Made by a program: the position numbers and the translations under genes. The notes beneath the pieces were generated by a model. It was given only the letters and a program-made list of their open reading frames with translations, was not told the origin of the DNA and ran no database searches. DNA of 64,000 nt, from the NCBI GenBank assembly GCA_903960915.1, contig CAJCCO010000087.1, positions 1-64,000 of the forward strand. The letters are read 5' to 3'. Positions 1 to 8,273 of the stretch are shown piece after piece (within the stretch, counting starts at the first letter, position 1; every line of letters starts with the position of its first letter). Source of the stretch: an uncultured beta proteobacterium (GTDB lineage Bacteria; Pseudomonadota; Gammaproteobacteria; Burkholderiales; Burkholderiaceae_C).

Positions 1-237
1 CGCTTCGTTACCGTGGCTCTGCCGCGTGTACGCGACTTCCGTGGTATTTCCGGGCGAGCTTTTGACGGCCGTGGAAACTACAACATCGGCGTTAAAGAGC
101 AAATCATTTTCCCTGAAATTGAATATGACAAGGTTGATGCCTTGCGTGGTCTCAATATCAGTATTACCACAACGGCAAAGACTGATGAAGAGTGCAAAGC
201 ACTGCTCGCAGGTTTCCGTTTCCCCTTCAAGAACTGA
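1..237 (+). CDS. rplE: 50S ribosomal protein L5, C-terminal part
   Basis: This is the last 78 codons of L5; the 5' end lies outside the window. L5 binds 5S rRNA in the central protuberance of the large subunit. The visible part has the family-typical [18 protein letters not shown] and EQIIFPEI blocks and ends in FRFPFKN, as in L5 proteins. It is followed after 8 bp by rpsN, the standard spc-operon order. Identification is by sequence and context. Confidence 0.97.
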   Translation, partial: RFVTVALPRVRDFRGISGRAFDGRGNYNIGVKEQIIFPEIEYDKVDALRGLNISITTTAKTDEECKALLAGFRFPFKN

Positions 238-245
238 GGTGACCT

Positions 246-551
246 GTGGCTAAAATGGCATTAATCGAACGCGAAGCCAAGCGCGACAAACTGGTTGCCA
301 AGTACGCGAAAAAACACGCGGAACTGAAGGCAATTGCTGGCGACGCCAAGCGTACAGACGACGAGCGCGCAGCTGCACGTCTGGGCTTGCAAAAGCTCCC
401 ACGCAATGCAAACCCAACACGCCAGCGCAACCGTTGTGCTATCACCGGTCGCCCTCGTGGCACCTTCCAGCACTTCGGTCTGGCTCGTGCAAAAATTCGT
501 GAAATGGCGTTCGCTGGGGAAATCCCTGGCATCGTCAAAGCCAGCTGGTAA
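246..551 (+). CDS. rpsN: 30S ribosomal protein S14
   Basis: A 101-aa S14 with a GTG start (GTG GCT AAA ATG). It assembles late in the 30S head. The length and the C-terminal [14 protein letters not shown] and [11 protein letters not shown] blocks match the long form without the zinc ribbon found in proteobacteria. It sits between rplE and rpsH. The internal ATG at codon 4 could be used, but the MAKMAL N-terminus matches the family, so the GTG start is preferred. Confidence 0.96.
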   Translation: MAKMALIEREAKRDKLVAKYAKKHAELKAIAGDAKRTDDERAAARLGLQKLPRNANPTRQRNRCAITGRPRGTFQHFGLARAKIREMAFAGEIPGIVKASW

Positions 552-569
552 GCGGTAGGAGACATAAAT

Positions 570-965
570 ATGAGCATGAGTGATCCCATCGCCGACCTGT
601 TGACACGCATTCGCAATGCGCAAATGGTGGCAAAAACCACTGTCAGCGTGCCTTCTTCCAAGGTGAAGATTGCCATTGCGCAAGTGTTGAAGGACGAAGG
701 CTACATTGATAGCTTCAAAGTCAATACCGAGGATGGCAAGTCCAACCTGGAAATTGTTTTGAAGTATTACGCAGGACGTCCCGTCATTGAGCGTATTGAG
801 CGCGTCAGCCGTCCTGGCTTGCGCGTTTACCGTGGCAGCGATGCCATTCCCCAAGTTCAAAACGGCCTGGGTGTGGCAATTGTCACTACCCCCAAGGGCG
901 TCATGACTGATCGCAAAGCGCGCGCTACCGGTGTCGGTGGTGAAGTGCTCTGCTACGTCGCCTAA
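570..965 (+). CDS. rpsH: 30S ribosomal protein S8
   Basis: A 131-aa S8, the usual length. S8 binds helix 21 of 16S rRNA and, in enterobacteria, also represses spc-operon translation by binding mRNA near rplE; whether that control exists here cannot be told. The [16 protein letters not shown] start and the [10 protein letters not shown] and GEVLCYVA motifs near the C-terminus are diagnostic. A purine-rich ribosome site (taggag) precedes the start. Confidence 0.97.
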   Translation: MSMSDPIADLLTRIRNAQMVAKTTVSVPSSKVKIAIAQVLKDEGYIDSFKVNTEDGKSNLEIVLKYYAGRPVIERIERVSRPGLRVYRGSDAIPQVQNGLGVAIVTTPKGVMTDRKARATGVGGEVLCYVA

Positions 966-991
966 ATCGTGACATTGAGGAGTATTACAAA

Positions 992-1525
992 ATGTCTCGT
1001 GTAGGAAAAATGCCAGTCGCAATCCCCGCAGGTGTGGATGTGACCATCAAGCAAGACCAAATCAGCGTCAAAGGCGCTGGTGGTGCCTTGTTCTTGACGC
1101 AAAATAATTTGGTCAATGTCACGAGTGACGCTGGCAAGCTGAGTTTTCAGCCTGCCAATGATTCCCGTGAAGCCAATGCCATGAGTGGAACCATGCGTCA
1201 GCTGGTGAACAACATGGTGCTGGGTGTGACCAAGGGTTTTGAAAAGAAGCTCAACCTGGTTGGCGTGGGATTCAAAGCCCAGGCTCAAGGCGCCAAGCTC
1301 AATTTGACCGTGGGATATTCCCACCCAGTCAACAAAGACATGCCTGCTGGCATCACGGTTGCGACACCTACCCCGACGGAAATCGTCATCAAAGGGGCTG
1401 ATCGTCAGCGCGTGGGCCAAGTGGCTGCCGAGATTCGTGCAATTCGTCCACCCGAGCCTTACAAGGGTAAGGGCATTCGCTACTCGGACGAAAAAATCAC
1501 GATCAAAGAAACCAAGAAGAAATAA
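992..1525 (+). CDS. rplF: 50S ribosomal protein L6
   Basis: A 177-aa L6, full length, located near the GTPase-associated centre of the 50S subunit. The MSRVGKMPV start and the [14 protein letters not shown] signature near the C-terminus identify it. It lies 26 bp after rpsH with a TGAGGAG ribosome site, and is followed 11 bp later by rplR. Confidence 0.97.
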   Translation: MSRVGKMPVAIPAGVDVTIKQDQISVKGAGGALFLTQNNLVNVTSDAGKLSFQPANDSREANAMSGTMRQLVNNMVLGVTKGFEKKLNLVGVGFKAQAQGAKLNLTVGYSHPVNKDMPAGITVATPTPTEIVIKGADRQRVGQVAAEIRAIRPPEPYKGKGIRYSDEKITIKETKKK

Positions 1526-1536
1526 GGAGCTGCAAC

Positions 1537-1902
1537 ATGTTGACCAAAAAAGAGCAGCGTCTTCGCCGGGCACGTCAAACCCGTATTCGCATCGCCACCC
1601 AGGGTGTCGCGCGTTTAACGGTAAACCGGACCAACCTTCACATCTACGCCAGCGTCATGTCTGGCGACGGTGGCAAGGTGTTGGCCAGTGCGTCTACGGC
1701 CGAAGTCGAAGTCCGCAAAGCATTAGGTGGCTCTGGCAAGGGTGGCAATGTCGCCGCTGCCTCGGCTGTAGGCAAGCGTCTGGCTGAAAAAGCCAAGGCG
1801 GTTGGTGTAGAGAAAGTAGCGTTTGATCGCTCAGGTTTTGCGTACCACGGCCGCGTTAAAGCGTTGGCTGATGCGGCACGCGAAGCTGGCTTGCAGTTCT
1901 AA
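1537..1902 (+). CDS. rplR: 50S ribosomal protein L18
   Basis: A 121-aa L18, which binds 5S rRNA together with L5 and L25. The basic N-terminus ([13 protein letters not shown]), the [14 protein letters not shown] strand and the [24 protein letters not shown] end match the family at full length. An AAGGAG site lies 7 bp before the ATG. Confidence 0.97.
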   Translation: MLTKKEQRLRRARQTRIRIATQGVARLTVNRTNLHIYASVMSGDGGKVLASASTAEVEVRKALGGSGKGGNVAAASAVGKRLAEKAKAVGVEKVAFDRSGFAYHGRVKALADAAREAGLQF

Positions 1903-1919
1903 GCAGATCGGAAATAAAG

Positions 1920-2444
1920 ATGGCTAAAGTTCAAGCGAAAATGCAGGGTAAGGCCGAGGGGCCTGAAGACGGTCTGCGGGAAAAAATGATCGCGATCAAT
2001 CGCGTTACCAAAGTGGTCAAAGGCGGCCGTATTCTTGGTTTCGCAGCATTGACCGTAGTCGGTGACGGCGAAGGTCGCGTTGGCATGGGTAAGGGCAAGT
2101 CAAAAGAAGTGCCTGCTGCCGTCCAAAAAGCGATGGAAGAAGCCCGTCGCAACATGACCAAAATCAACCTCAAGAATGGCTCCATTCACCACAAGGTGAT
2201 GGGTCAGCACGGAGCAGCAGCTGTCATGATGGCACCCGCTCCCAAGGGAACTGGCATTATTGCTGGCGGCCCAATGCGCGCTGTTTTTGAAGTGATTGGG
2301 ATCACTGACATCGTGGCCAAAAGCCATGGTTCCACTAACCCCTACAACATGGTTCGTGCCACGCTCAATGCACTCTCTCACGCCACTACACCGGGTGAAG
2401 TTGCAGCCAAGCGCGGCAAGACTGTTGAAGAACTGTTTGTTTAA
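1920..2444 (+). CDS. rpsE: 30S ribosomal protein S5
   Basis: A 174-aa S5, which helps maintain decoding fidelity in the 30S body. The double-stranded RNA-binding part has the [22 protein letters not shown] block. The C-terminal domain has [31 protein letters not shown] and the EELFV end. The gene is complete and in the expected place between rplR and rpmD. Confidence 0.97.
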   Translation: MAKVQAKMQGKAEGPEDGLREKMIAINRVTKVVKGGRILGFAALTVVGDGEGRVGMGKGKSKEVPAAVQKAMEEARRNMTKINLKNGSIHHKVMGQHGAAAVMMAPAPKGTGIIAGGPMRAVFEVIGITDIVAKSHGSTNPYNMVRATLNALSHATTPGEVAAKRGKTVEELFV

Positions 2445-2458
2445 GTGAGCGCTTCAAA

Positions 2459-2641
2459 ATGACAACGCAAAAAACAGTCACAGTGCAATTGGTTCGCAGC
2501 CCTATCGGTTGCCAAGAATCGCACCGCGCCACCGTTCGTGGCCTCGGCCTTCGCAAAATTCGCAGCACAAGCGAACTCGTGGACACGCCCGAGGTGCGCG
2601 GCATGATTAACAAGATCAGTTATCTGGTCAAAGTGCTCTAA
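2459..2641 (+). CDS. rpmD: 50S ribosomal protein L30
   Basis: A 60-aa L30, single domain. The [11 protein letters not shown] start, the VRGLGLRKI block and the [13 protein letters not shown] end are characteristic. The gene is 14 bp after rpsE and 10 bp before the assigned rplO start. Confidence 0.95.
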   Translation: MTTQKTVTVQLVRSPIGCQESHRATVRGLGLRKIRSTSELVDTPEVRGMINKISYLVKVL

Positions 2642-2651
2642 GAGGTTGATG

Positions 2652-3083
2652 ATGGAACTCAATGGCATCAAGCCCGCAGATGGGGCTAAGCACTACAAGC
2701 GTCGTGTTGGTCGCGGTATCGGTTCGGGTCTGGGTAAGACAGCCGGTCGTGGTCACAAGGGCCAAAAATCTCGCTCCGGCGGCTACCACAAGGTAGGCTT
2801 TGAGGGCGGTCAAATGCCCATGCAGCGTCGTCTGCCAAAGCGCGGTTTCAAATCGCATCTGCTGAAGTACAACGCTGAAGTCACGCTGACCTCTTTGGAA
2901 GTGCTTGGCGCTGCTGAAGTTGATTTGTTGACGCTGAAGCAAGCCGGCCTGGTCAGTCAAATGATCAAAGTCGTCAAAGTTATCAAAACAGGTGAGTTGA
3001 CCAAAGCCGTGAAACTCACTGGCATTGGTGCAACGGCTGCCGCCAAGCTGGCTATCGAAGCCGCTGGTGGAAGCGTTGCCTGA
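2652..3083 (+). CDS. rplO: 50S ribosomal protein L15
   Basis: L15, 143 aa from the ATG chosen here. Two in-frame start candidates (TTG 2646, ATG 2649) lie just upstream. The AGAGG ribosome site at 2641-2645 is best spaced (6 bp) for the ATG at 2652, and the [15 protein letters not shown]-terminus matches L15 homologues. The glycine/arginine-rich [19 protein letters not shown] segment and the [18 protein letters not shown] block are typical. L15 is a late assembly protein of the 50S subunit. Confidence 0.95.
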   Translation: MELNGIKPADGAKHYKRRVGRGIGSGLGKTAGRGHKGQKSRSGGYHKVGFEGGQMPMQRRLPKRGFKSHLLKYNAEVTLTSLEVLGAAEVDLLTLKQAGLVSQMIKVVKVIKTGELTKAVKLTGIGATAAAKLAIEAAGGSVA

Positions 3084-3106
3084 ATTGATCGCAGAAAGAA
3101 ATAACA

Positions 3107-4417
3107 GTGGCAACTAGCGCGACACAACAAGCAAAAACAGGCAACTTCGGCGACTTACGCCGTCGTCTGGTCTTTTTGTTGCTCGCGCTGGTCGTTTACC
3201 GCATCGGGGCGCATATTCCAGTTCCTGGAATTGACCCTGAGCAGTTGCAACAGTTTTTCAAAGGACAGCAGGGCGGCATTCTGGGCATGTTCAATATGTT
3301 CTCGGGTGGTGCGCTGTCCCGTTTCACCATTTTTGCATTGGGAATCATGCCGTATATCTCGGCATCGATCATCATGCAGTTGCTCACCTATGTGCTTCCT
3401 GCTTTTGAGCAGTTGAAAAAAGAGGGTGAAGCCGGGCGTCGCAAGATCACCCAGTACACCCGTTACGGCACGCTCGGCTTGGCGTTGTTTCAGTCGATGG
3501 GTATTGCCGTGGCTCTGGAGAGCTCGGCTGGGTTGGTGATCAGCCCTGGCTTCGGTTTTCGGTTAGTTGCTGTTGTTACGCTGACTGCGGGAACCATGTT
3601 CCTCATGTGGTTGGGTGAGCAAATTACCGAGCGTGGTCTGGGTAATGGCATTTCTATTCTGATTTTTGGTGGTATTGCTGCAGGTTTGCCCAATGCCATC
3701 GGTGGTTTGCTGGAACTAGTGAGAACAGGTGCCATGAGCATCATCGTCTCGCTGCTCATCGTGATTTTGGTGGCCCTGGTCACTTACTTTGTGGTCTTTG
3801 TTGAGCGTGGCCAACGCAAGATTTTGGTCAATTACGCCCGGCGGCAGGTTGGTAACAAGGTGTACGGTGGGCAGTCCTCGCATTTGCCTTTGAAGCTCAA
3901 CATGGCAGGTGTGATTCCCCCGATTTTTGCTTCGTCAATTATTTTGTTGCCCGCAACAGTGGTGGGTTGGTTCAGCACAGGCGAGTCCATGCGCTGGCTC
4001 AAGGATATTGCAGGTTCCCTCTCGCCAGGCCAGCCTGTGTATGTGATGTTCTACGCTGCAGCGATTGTGTTCTTCTGTTTCTTCTACACCGCGTTGGTTT
4101 TTAACAGCCGTGAGACGGCCGAGAATCTGAAGAAAAGCGGTGCCTTCATTCCTGGCATTCGTCCGGGTGAGCAAACGGCTAAATACATTGACAAGATTTT
4201 GCTGCGTTTGACATTTGCAGGCGCAATTTACATCACGCTGGTTTGCTTGTTGCCCGAATTCCTGATCCTGAAGTACAACGTTCCGTTTTACTTCGGTGGT
4301 ACTTCTCTGTTGATTATTGTGGTGGTGACCATGGATTTCATGGCACAAGTACAAAATTACATGATGTCGCAGCAATATGAATCGCTGTTGAAGAAGGCTA
4401 ACTTCAAGTCTTCATAA
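3107..4417 (+). CDS. secY: Protein translocase subunit SecY
   Basis: SecY is the channel-forming subunit of the SecYEG translocon in the inner membrane. The ORF is 436 aa with a GTG start and about ten hydrophobic segments. Visible landmarks are the [13 protein letters not shown] segment after TM1, the [20 protein letters not shown] plug/TM2 region, the [15 protein letters not shown] block and the [23 protein letters not shown] cytosolic loop used for SecA and ribosome binding. Its position in the spc operon after rplO is conserved. Confidence 0.98.
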   Translation: MATSATQQAKTGNFGDLRRRLVFLLLALVVYRIGAHIPVPGIDPEQLQQFFKGQQGGILGMFNMFSGGALSRFTIFALGIMPYISASIIMQLLTYVLPAFEQLKKEGEAGRRKITQYTRYGTLGLALFQSMGIAVALESSAGLVISPGFGFRLVAVVTLTAGTMFLMWLGEQITERGLGNGISILIFGGIAAGLPNAIGGLLELVRTGAMSIIVSLLIVILVALVTYFVVFVERGQRKILVNYARRQVGNKVYGGQSSHLPLKLNMAGVIPPIFASSIILLPATVVGWFSTGESMRWLKDIAGSLSPGQPVYVMFYAAAIVFFCFFYTALVFNSRETAENLKKSGAFIPGIRPGEQTAKYIDKILLRLTFAGAIYITLVCLLPEFLILKYNVPFYFGGTSLLIIVVVTMDFMAQVQNYMMSQQYESLLKKANFKSS

Positions 4418-4432
4418 AGGCGGTTGATACAT

Positions 4433-4651
4433 ATGGCAAAAGACGACGTTATTCAGATGCAGGGCGAGGTGGTCGAAAACCTTCCAAACGCGACATTTCG
4501 CGTGAAGTTGGAAAATGGTCACGTTGTACTAGGGCATATTTCTGGAAAAATGCGGATGCACTACATTCGCATTCTTCCAGGTGACAAGGTGACTGTTGAA
4601 ATGACGCCGTACGACTTGAGTCGTGCGCGTATTGTCTTCAGGGCCAAATAA
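4433..4651 (+). CDS. infA: Translation initiation factor IF-1
   Basis: A 72-aa single S1/OB-fold protein that occupies the A site of the 30S subunit during initiation. The start used is ATG 4433 ([13 protein letters not shown]). An upstream in-frame TTG at 4424 would add three non-conserved residues. The [20 protein letters not shown] and [18 protein letters not shown] blocks are diagnostic. infA between secY and rpmJ is common in Betaproteobacteria, whereas in E. coli it lies elsewhere. Confidence 0.97.
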   Translation: MAKDDVIQMQGEVVENLPNATFRVKLENGHVVLGHISGKMRMHYIRILPGDKVTVEMTPYDLSRARIVFRAK

Positions 4652-4665
4652 TTTAAATCACTGTA

Positions 4666-4682
4666 CTCCTGCGCCGCAGGGG
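4666..4682 (+). other. Hairpin in the infA-rpmJ gap
   Basis: A 7-bp stem (CTCCTGC with GCAGGGG, one T-G wobble) around a 3-nt loop. It has no U-tract, so it is not a classical terminator. It lies in the 62-bp gap before rpmJ and could act in mRNA processing or stability. Confidence 0.5.
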
Positions 4683-4713
4683 TTAAACAGACTTGTAGTT
4701 TTAGGAGAATGAA

Positions 4714-4827
4714 ATGAAGGTTTCGGCTTCGGTCAAGAAAATTTGCCGTAACTGCAAGGTAATTCGGCGCAAGGGCGTTGTGCGTGTGATCTGTACAGAT
4801 CCACGCCACAAACAGCGCCAGGGTTAA
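4714..4827 (+). CDS. rpmJ: 50S ribosomal protein L36
   Basis: A 37-aa protein (ATG 4714, TAA 4825-4827) with an AGGAG ribosome site just upstream. It is the zinc-binding form of L36: Cys11, Cys14, Cys27 and His32 form the C-x2-C-x12-C-x4-H ribbon. It starts [14 protein letters not shown] and ends KQRQG. L36 contacts 23S rRNA in the large subunit. Confidence 0.96.
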
Positions 4828-4851
4828 TTGCAAGAGTTTTAGAGGACGAAA

Positions 4852-5217
4852 ATGGCACGTATCGCTGGCATCAATATTCCGCCGCAAAAGCATTCTGAAA
4901 TTGGCTTGACTGCCATCTTCGGGATCGGTCGTACACGCGCTCGCAAAATTTGCGAAGCTTGCGGCATTGCATATTCCAAGAAGGTCAAAGACTTGACCGA
5001 CTCGGATCTTGAAAAAATTCGCGACCAAATCGCACAGTTCACCATCGAAGGTGATCTGCGTCGCGAAACCACAATGAACATCAAGCGTTTGATGGACATT
5101 GGTTGCTATCGCGGGTTTCGCCATCGTCGTGGCTTGCCCATGCGTGGTCAGCGTACTCGCACCAATGCACGTACTCGCAAAGGCCCCCGCAAGGCTGCTG
5201 CTTCACTGAAAAAATAA
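4852..5217 (+). CDS. rpsM: 30S ribosomal protein S13
   Basis: A 121-aa S13, located in the 30S head and contacting the P-site tRNA and the 50S subunit. The [14 protein letters not shown] start, the FGIGRTRA helix-hairpin-helix segment and the [20 protein letters not shown] tail are family signatures. It is the first gene of the alpha-operon segment here. Confidence 0.97.
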   Translation: MARIAGINIPPQKHSEIGLTAIFGIGRTRARKICEACGIAYSKKVKDLTDSDLEKIRDQIAQFTIEGDLRRETTMNIKRLMDIGCYRGFRHRRGLPMRGQRTRTNARTRKGPRKAAASLKK

Positions 5218-5236
5218 CAGGGATTGAAAGACCACC

Positions 5237-5641
5237 ATGGCAAAAGCTCCCGCCAATAATGCGGCACAACGTGTTCGCAAAAAAGTCCGCAAAAATGTTG
5301 CTGACGGTGTTGCACACGTGCACGCATCGTTTAACAACACCATCATCACGATCACTGATCGCCAAGGTAATGCACTGTCATGGGCATCATCTGGCGGTCA
5401 GGGCTTCAAGGGTTCGCGTAAATCCACTCCTTTTGCAGCCCAGGTGGCTTCTGAAGTGGCTGGCCGCGCAGCCATTGAGCAAGGTATCAAGAATCTTGAC
5501 GTTGAAATCAAGGGTCCTGGTCCTGGCCGTGAATCCTCGGTGCGCGCCTTGGCCGCCCTTGGCATTCGCATCAACATGATCGCTGACGTGACTCCTGTGC
5601 CGCACAATGGTTGCCGCCCACAGAAGCGTCGTCGCATCTAA
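5237..5641 (+). CDS. rpsK: 30S ribosomal protein S11
   Basis: A 134-aa S11, a platform protein near the mRNA exit. The [22 protein letters not shown] block and the [16 protein letters not shown]-terminus are diagnostic. It lies 19 bp after rpsM and is followed by an 84-bp gap with hairpins before rpsD. Confidence 0.97.
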   Translation: MAKAPANNAAQRVRKKVRKNVADGVAHVHASFNNTIITITDRQGNALSWASSGGQGFKGSRKSTPFAAQVASEVAGRAAIEQGIKNLDVEIKGPGPGRESSVRALAALGIRINMIADVTPVPHNGCRPQKRRRI

Positions 5642-5660
5642 GTTTTTTTTCAAGCCCACC

Positions 5661-5701
5661 GCCACCTGTCTTGTGCAGGTGGCTCCCGCATTTTTGTGCG
5701 G
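5661..5701 (+). other. Paired hairpins in the rpsK-rpsD gap
   Basis: A perfect 8-bp stem (GCCACCTG 5661-5668 with CAGGTGGC 5676-5683, 7-nt loop) is followed by a 5-bp stem (CCGCA 5686-5690 with TGCGG 5697-5701, loop TTTTTG). There is no U-run after the second stem. The position just upstream of the rpsD ribosome site allows a role in S4 autoregulation or RNA processing; this is inference. Confidence 0.5.
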
Positions 5702-5725
5702 CAGATGACATAAAAGGAAGTTCAA

Positions 5726-6349
5726 GTGGCACGTTACTTAGGCCCCAAGGCCAAACTATCCCGCCGTGAAGGCACTGACCTGTTTCTGAAAAGCGCACGC
5801 CGCTCTATCGGTGACAAGGCCAAATTCGATTCCAAGCCCGGTCAGCACGGTCGTACCTCCGGTACCCGTACCTCTGACTACGGTCTGCAATTGCGCGAAA
5901 AGCAAAAAGTCAAACGCATGTACGGCGTGCTGGAGAAGCAGTTCCGCCGCTACTTTGAAGAAGCTGATCGTCGCAAGGGCAACACCGGTGCCAACCTGTT
6001 GGGCCTGCTTGAGTCCCGCCTGGACAATGTGGTTTACCGCATGGGTTTTGGCTCCACACGTGCTGAAGCGCGTCAGTTGGTGTCTCACAAAGCCATGACG
6101 GTGAATGGCAAGAGCGTCAATATCCCTTCTTACATGGTGAAGACCGGTGATATTGTGGCTGTTCGCGACAAGTCCAAAAAGCAGAACCGCATTGTGGAAG
6201 CATTGCAGTTGGCACAACAAGTTGGCATGCCAGCTTGGGTTGAAGTCAACATGGAAAAAGCTGAAGGCACTTTTAAATCAGTGCCTGATCGTGATCAATT
6301 CGCAGCTGATGTGAATGAATCACTGATTGTTGAGTTGTATTCACGTTAA
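5726..6349 (+). CDS. rpsD: 30S ribosomal protein S4
   Basis: A 207-aa S4 with a GTG start (GTGGCACGTTAC) and an AAGGAAG site 6 bp upstream. S4 nucleates 30S assembly and in E. coli represses the alpha operon. The [16 protein letters not shown] start, the GQHGRTSG block and the S4 RNA-binding domain ([28 protein letters not shown]) are clear. Confidence 0.97.
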   Translation: MARYLGPKAKLSRREGTDLFLKSARRSIGDKAKFDSKPGQHGRTSGTRTSDYGLQLREKQKVKRMYGVLEKQFRRYFEEADRRKGNTGANLLGLLESRLDNVVYRMGFGSTRAEARQLVSHKAMTVNGKSVNIPSYMVKTGDIVAVRDKSKKQNRIVEALQLAQQVGMPAWVEVNMEKAEGTFKSVPDRDQFAADVNESLIVELYSR

Positions 6350-6383
6350 TAACAACTAACGGGGTTCGCCCTAAGAAATCGTT

Positions 6384-6411
6384 CCTGAAGCGCAGCTTGT
6401 TGCGCTTCAGG
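6384..6411 (+). other. Strong hairpin in the rpsD-rpoA gap
   Basis: A perfect 11-bp stem (CCTGAAGCGCA 6384-6394 with TGCGCTTCAGG 6401-6411) has a 6-nt loop. It lacks a downstream U-tract, so simple termination is unlikely. A smaller TTAC-CGGT-GTAA palindrome follows before the rpoA ribosome site. The element may set the ratio of RNA polymerase alpha to ribosomal proteins. Confidence 0.6.
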
Positions 6412-6465
6412 TGCTTCACCAGCCTTACCGGTGTAACGGACCGGGGGTATTGAGAGGAAGTCTGA

Positions 6466-7455
6466 ATGCAAAATAATCTGCTGAAACCCAAAGCTATCAA
6501 TGTTGAGCAACTTGGCCTGAACCGCGCCAAAGTAGCTCTTGAGCCGTTTGAGCGTGGCTATGGCCACACGCTCGGCAACGCGCTGCGCCGGGTCTTGCTG
6601 TCTTCTATGTCTGGCTATGCTGCCACTGAAGTCACGATTGCCGGCGTACTGCACGAATACTCGTCTATTGATGGCGTTCAGGAAGATGTTGTCAATATCT
6701 TGTTGAACCTCAAGGGCGTAGTTTTTAAACTTCACAACCGTGATGAAGTGACCTTGAGCCTGCGTAAAGACGGCGAAGGCGTTGTCACAGCCAGCGACAT
6801 CCAGACGCCGCATGATGTTGAAATCATCAACCCTGACCACGTGATCGCGCATTTGTCGCAAGGCGGCAAGCTTGATATGCAAATCAAGGTTGAAAAAGGC
6901 CGTGGCTATGTGCCCGGTTCCATGCGTCGTCATGCCGATGAGCCTACACGCTCCATTGGCCGCATTGTTCTTGATGCATCGTTCTCCCCTGTGAAGCGCG
7001 TGAGCTACACCGTGGAAAGCGCGCGTGTTGAGCAACGTACCGACCTGGACAAGCTGGTGGTTGATATTGAAACCAACGGTGCTATTTCGGCTGAAGACGC
7101 CGTGCGCGCTTCGGCCAAAATTCTGGTGGAACAGTTGGCTGTTTTTGCACAACTTGAAGGCAGCGAATTGGCTGCGTTTGATGCACCTGTTCAGCGCGGC
7201 AGCACACAGTTTGATCCTATTCTCCTGCGTCCCGTGGACGAATTGGAGTTGACGGTTCGTTCTGCCAATTGCTTGAAAGCAGAAAATATTTACTACATTG
7301 GCGATCTGATTCAGCGTACTGAAAACGAGTTGCTCAAGACGCCTAATCTGGGTCGTAAATCACTCAATGAAATCAAGGAAGTGCTGGCTTCCCGCGGTCT
7401 GACTTTGGGCATGAAGCTCGAAAGCTGGCCACCAGCCGCTCTAGAAAAGCGTTGA
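6466..7455 (+). CDS. rpoA: DNA-directed RNA polymerase subunit alpha
   Basis: A 329-aa alpha subunit. The N-terminal domain (about 1-235) dimerises and scaffolds beta and beta-prime; visible signatures are [20 protein letters not shown] and VDKDGVQEDV-like strands. The C-terminal domain (about 250-320) binds UP elements and activators; it has [17 protein letters not shown] and [19 protein letters not shown]. The WPPA tail is typical. It lies between rpsD and rplQ as in other proteobacteria. Confidence 0.98.
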   Translation: MQNNLLKPKAINVEQLGLNRAKVALEPFERGYGHTLGNALRRVLLSSMSGYAATEVTIAGVLHEYSSIDGVQEDVVNILLNLKGVVFKLHNRDEVTLSLRKDGEGVVTASDIQTPHDVEIINPDHVIAHLSQGGKLDMQIKVEKGRGYVPGSMRRHADEPTRSIGRIVLDASFSPVKRVSYTVESARVEQRTDLDKLVVDIETNGAISAEDAVRASAKILVEQLAVFAQLEGSELAAFDAPVQRGSTQFDPILLRPVDELELTVRSANCLKAENIYYIGDLIQRTENELLKTPNLGRKSLNEIKEVLASRGLTLGMKLESWPPAALEKR

Positions 7456-7461
7456 TATTCA

Positions 7462-7481
7462 GAATCCCTTTGATGGGATTC
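7462..7481 (+). other. Hairpin in the rpoA-rplQ gap
   Basis: A 7-bp perfect stem (GAATCCC 7462-7468 with GGGATTC 7475-7481) and a 6-nt loop, starting 7 bp after the rpoA stop. It has no U-tract. It resembles the hairpins in the other alpha-operon gaps by placement. Confidence 0.5.
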
Positions 7482-7539
7482 AGTGCCACGGGCAGTACCT
7501 GATACGGCTGCTTGTTAAATAACTTAAGGAAAATGCACC

Positions 7540-7938
7540 ATGCGTCACGGACACGGCCTACGTAAACTTAATCGCACCACCTCGCATCGTTTGGCGATGC
7601 TGCGCAATATGATGAATTCGCTCATCGAGCACGAAGTCATCAAGACCACTTTGCCTAAAGCCAAAGAACTGCGTCGCGTCATCGAACCCATGATCACTTT
7701 GGCCAAAGAAGCCACCGTGGCCAACCGCCGTCTGGCGTTTGACCGTTTGCGTGATCGCGACAGTGTCGTGAAGCTTTTCAACGACCTCGGACCACGTTTC
7801 AAAACACGTCCAGGTGGTTACACACGCATCCTGAAAATGGGTTTCCGCGTGGGTGATAACGCACCGATGGCTTTGGTTGAATTAGTTGACCGTCCTGATG
7901 TTGTTGAGACCCCCGCTAGCGACACAACAGCCGCTTAA
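7540..7938 (+). CDS. rplQ: 50S ribosomal protein L17
   Basis: A 132-aa L17, positioned near the peptide exit tunnel. The [17 protein letters not shown] start, the [20 protein letters not shown] block and the [25 protein letters not shown] segment are diagnostic. It is the last protein gene of the operon. The tRNA-fMet gene begins 22 bp after its stop. Confidence 0.97.
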   Translation: MRHGHGLRKLNRTTSHRLAMLRNMMNSLIEHEVIKTTLPKAKELRRVIEPMITLAKEATVANRRLAFDRLRDRDSVVKLFNDLGPRFKTRPGGYTRILKMGFRVGDNAPMALVELVDRPDVVETPASDTTAA

Positions 7939-7949
7939 TAGGTTACAAT
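7919..7949 (+). promoter_or_regulatory. Possible promoter of tRNA-fMet
   Basis: A TACAAT -10-like hexamer at 7944-7949 lies 11 bp before the tRNA 5' end. A weak GCGACA -35-like hexamer lies at 7919-7924, with a 19-bp spacer, inside the end of rplQ. The match is modest; read-through from the ribosomal operon is equally possible. Confidence 0.3.
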
Positions 7950-7960
7950 AATCCTCTTAC

Positions 7961-8037
<77 letters not shown>

Positions 8038-8063
8038 AACAGTCAGCGGTCAACGCTGTCAGT

Positions 8064-8090
8064 AAACGCCAACTTTTCAGTTGGCGTTTT
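8064..8090 (+). terminator. Intrinsic terminator after tRNA-fMet
   Basis: A perfect 10-bp stem (AAACGCCAAC 8064-8073 with GTTGGCGTTT 8080-8089), loop TTTTCA, ending in TTTT. It closes the ribosomal superoperon and tRNA unit. Confidence 0.9.
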
Positions 8091-8273
8091 GCTTTGTTGA
8101 ATCTATTTCACGCCCCTGTTTCTGGCTTAAATTTCAGTGCTCTGTTGGTCTCCAAGGGGCAACGCGCGGCTCTCTTGAAGCTTGTGCCGCGTAACGCGCA
8201 CAGCCGTCTACATCTGCTATCGTTTCCCATGATCCGCAAGATAATCTGACTGGCTCAATATGAGGGGGAAGCC

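Noticed and set aside
6384-6411. 11-bp hairpin before rpoA as an intrinsic terminator
   Set aside because: No U-tract follows, and termination here would cut off essential rpoA and rplQ.
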